Of a DNA stretch of 12,152 nucleotides, positions 10,710-12,152 are shown in pieces. The notes under the pieces are model-generated. The model saw only the letters and a list, made by a program, of their open reading frames with translations, was not told the origin of the DNA and ran no database searches. Every line of letters begins with the position of its first letter. Positions within the stretch are counted from its first letter, which is position 1. The position numbers and the translations under genes are program-made. This stretch comes from Chloroflexota bacterium (GTDB lineage Bacteria; Chloroflexota; Anaerolineae; Anaerolineales; UBA11657): contig QWRL01000005.1 in assembly GCA_003670425.1 (NCBI GenBank), forward strand, positions 24,965 through 37,116, given 5' to 3'.

Positions 10710-10875
10710 GTTTGTTGAATGAAAAACGAACTGCACAGATTTTTCTTTAAAGCCCCAAGCGGAACGATTTGCGCACCATGCGGATTGGGTTGGGATAAGA
10801 TTGGCGGCACCCGCAACAATAACCGGTGGGCACCATCCCATTTTAGGTACGAACACAATACAAGAGATCAACCAC

Positions 10876-11994
10876 ATGCCAGTCACCCCCTTTAGACTTG
10901 AGCGCTATTTTGCCAAGCATGAATTTAGCGCCAGATATTTGCTCAGTGCATCTGATTGCGAAAGCTTGGGGATGGCCGAACTGCTGCAAATGGCCGCGCC
11001 CGCGAGCCGGGCGCTTTGGGACTCGCTAAACCTGGCTTACACAGAATCGCCCGGGCATCCGCTGCTGCGGGCGGAAGTGGCCAAGCTCTACGAGCGCATC
11101 GCTCCAGATCAAGTGCTGATCGCGGTGCCTGAAGAGGCAATCTATATTGCCATGCGCAGCCTGCTCTCGCCGGGGGACCACGTCGTCGTGCTTTCGCCGG
11201 CGTATCAGTCGCTTGCCGAAATTGCGCGCTTCATGGACTGCAGCGTGACGCCGTGGATGTTGGAGCCGACTGCGGCCGGCTGGAAACTGGACCTCGGGCA
11301 ACTTGAACAAAGCCTGACGGCGCAAACGCGCCTGCTTGTGCTTAATTTTCCGAACAACCCCACCGGCTACCTTCCGGCGCGTGCAGAGTTTGACGCCATA
11401 ATCAGTTTTGCAAGAAAACACCAGCTCGCAATCTTTGCGGATGAAATGTACCGCTTGCTGGAGTCGGACGGCGCCTTGCAGCTGCCTTCTGTGGCAGATG
11501 TTTATGAACGCGGGATCGCCTTGAGTGGCTTGTCCAAGTCATTTGCGCTGCCGGGGCTGCGCATTGGATGGTTGGCAAGCCAAGACCGCCAGTTGATTGA
11601 ACGCTGTTTGGAGTTCAAGGATTACACCACAATTTGCAACAGCGCCCCGGCAGAAATTTTAGGCATCATCGCTTTGCAAAATACGGTTCAAATTGTGCAG
11701 CGCAACCGCGAGATCATCCGCGCAAATATTGCCATAGCCGAGCAGTTCTTTAATAAACACCGCAACAGAGTCTCATGGGTGAGCCCCAAGGCCGGTTCGG
11801 TCGCATTCCCGAGGTGGCTTGGCACGCAACCGGTGGAGCAATTTTGCCAGAGCGTGCTGGAGGAACAGGCAACGCTGATCGTGCCCGGCAATATGTTTGA
11901 TTTCCCCGGCAACTATTTCAGGGTAGGTTTGGGGCGCAAGAATTTTGGCGAAGTGCTCGAACATCTGGATGAGTATTTTGCAGCCCACAAGTAA
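10876..11994 (+). CDS. PLP-dependent aminotransferase, class I/II (fold type I)
   Basis: The 372-residue protein has the class I/II aminotransferase motifs in order: SPGDHVVVLSPAYQS (98-112) with a cofactor-stacking Tyr 110, NFPNNPTGY (157-165) with Asn 161, FADEMY (187-192) with Asp 189 that binds the pyridine nitrogen and Tyr 192, and the Schiff-base lysine in SGLSKSFALPGLRIGW (Lys 221). FRVGLGR near the C-terminus carries the carboxylate-binding Arg 349. It moves an amino group between an amino acid and a keto acid, or carries out a related PLP reaction; the substrate cannot be told. The N-terminal FRLERYF-KHEFSARYLL suggests a specific subfamily. ATG 10876 is chosen, with a weak purine-rich AAGAGA upstream. 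An in-frame TTG at 10801 would add 25 residues unlike family N-termini. Nothing recognisable lies in 11995-12152. Confidence 0.92.
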   Translation: MPVTPFRLERYFAKHEFSARYLLSASDCESLGMAELLQMAAPASRALWDSLNLAYTESPGHPLLRAEVAKLYERIAPDQVLIAVPEEAIYIAMRSLLSPGDHVVVLSPAYQSLAEIARFMDCSVTPWMLEPTAAGWKLDLGQLEQSLTAQTRLLVLNFPNNPTGYLPARAEFDAIISFARKHQLAIFADEMYRLLESDGALQLPSVADVYERGIALSGLSKSFALPGLRIGWLASQDRQLIERCLEFKDYTTICNSAPAEILGIIALQNTVQIVQRNREIIRANIAIAEQFFNKHRNRVSWVSPKAGSVAFPRWLGTQPVEQFCQSVLEEQATLIVPGNMFDFPGNYFRVGLGRKNFGEVLEHLDEYFAAHK

Positions 11995-12152
11995 TACTAA
12001 AATGTTAAGTTGCAAGTTCTGGCAGCTGCGTGGTGCGATGAATGGTGTGGGCTGCCAATTCCGGATTGTAGGCAGTGTGCATTTTCTGCTAGGCTTATCA
12101 AATCTCTGCGAATACCAAACAAATGCGGTCATTGACCAGAAATTAATGGTTG

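Noticed and set aside
10791..10840. TGGGAT...ATCCCA inverted repeat before the aminotransferase, followed by TTTT
   Set aside because: Only 6 bp with a loop of nearly 40 bases and no supporting inner helix; too weak to call a riboswitch or attenuator.
10801..10875. TTG start extending the aminotransferase by 25 residues
   Set aside because: The extra residues do not look like the family N-terminus, and ATG 10876 leads directly into the recognisable domain.
12001..12152. Possible gene or terminator in the right-hand tail
   Set aside because: No frame with coding character, and the only inverted repeat (GGCAGC/GCTGCC) has a long loop and no T run.

Overview
The window is a bacterial chromosome segment built around one complete ribosomal RNA operon. 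The 16S gene points to Chloroflexota. It carries exact targets, as I remember them, of two Chloroflexi probes, GNSB-941 (6472-6488) and CFX1223 (6741-6760). Its 338-350 hairpin is of the EUB338-III type. I cannot place it to class.

Layout, left to right. At 2-436 (+) is the 3' part of a thioredoxin-fold gene whose frame is interrupted by one TGA (188-190), exactly where the first cysteine of the CxxC motif belongs. A bacterial SECIS-like hairpin (209-229) lies 26 nt downstream, so this looks like a selenocysteine (UxxC) thioredoxin. It ends in a strong intrinsic terminator (466-497). Next comes pdxH (671-1321, +), the PLP-forming pyridoxamine 5'-phosphate oxidase. Converging on it is a two-gene minus-strand operon (5043-3271, then 3254-1446) encoding the two halves of an ABC exporter with complementary degenerate motifs, the pattern of an asymmetric heterodimer.

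Divergent from the exporter is the rRNA operon (about 5266-10709, +). It has a near-consensus sigma-70 promoter, a structured leader with a boxA element, 16S, tRNA-Ile(GAT), tRNA-Ala(TGC), a second boxA, 23S, 5S and a probable terminator. Long complementary stems bracket 16S and 23S as RNase III-type processing stems. Compensatory base changes in conserved rRNA helices argue that the genes are functional. One of them, 23S helix 93, resembles the archaeal/eukaryotic version. Beyond the operon is a fold-type I PLP-dependent aminotransferase (10876-11994, +). I see no gene in 11995-12152.

The protein genes are mostly housekeeping, and there is no sign of mobile elements, phage, CRISPR or a multi-gene novel system. 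PdxH makes the cofactor that the aminotransferase needs, but the rRNA operon separates them and I infer no direct link. The most notable item is the candidate selenoprotein at the left edge.
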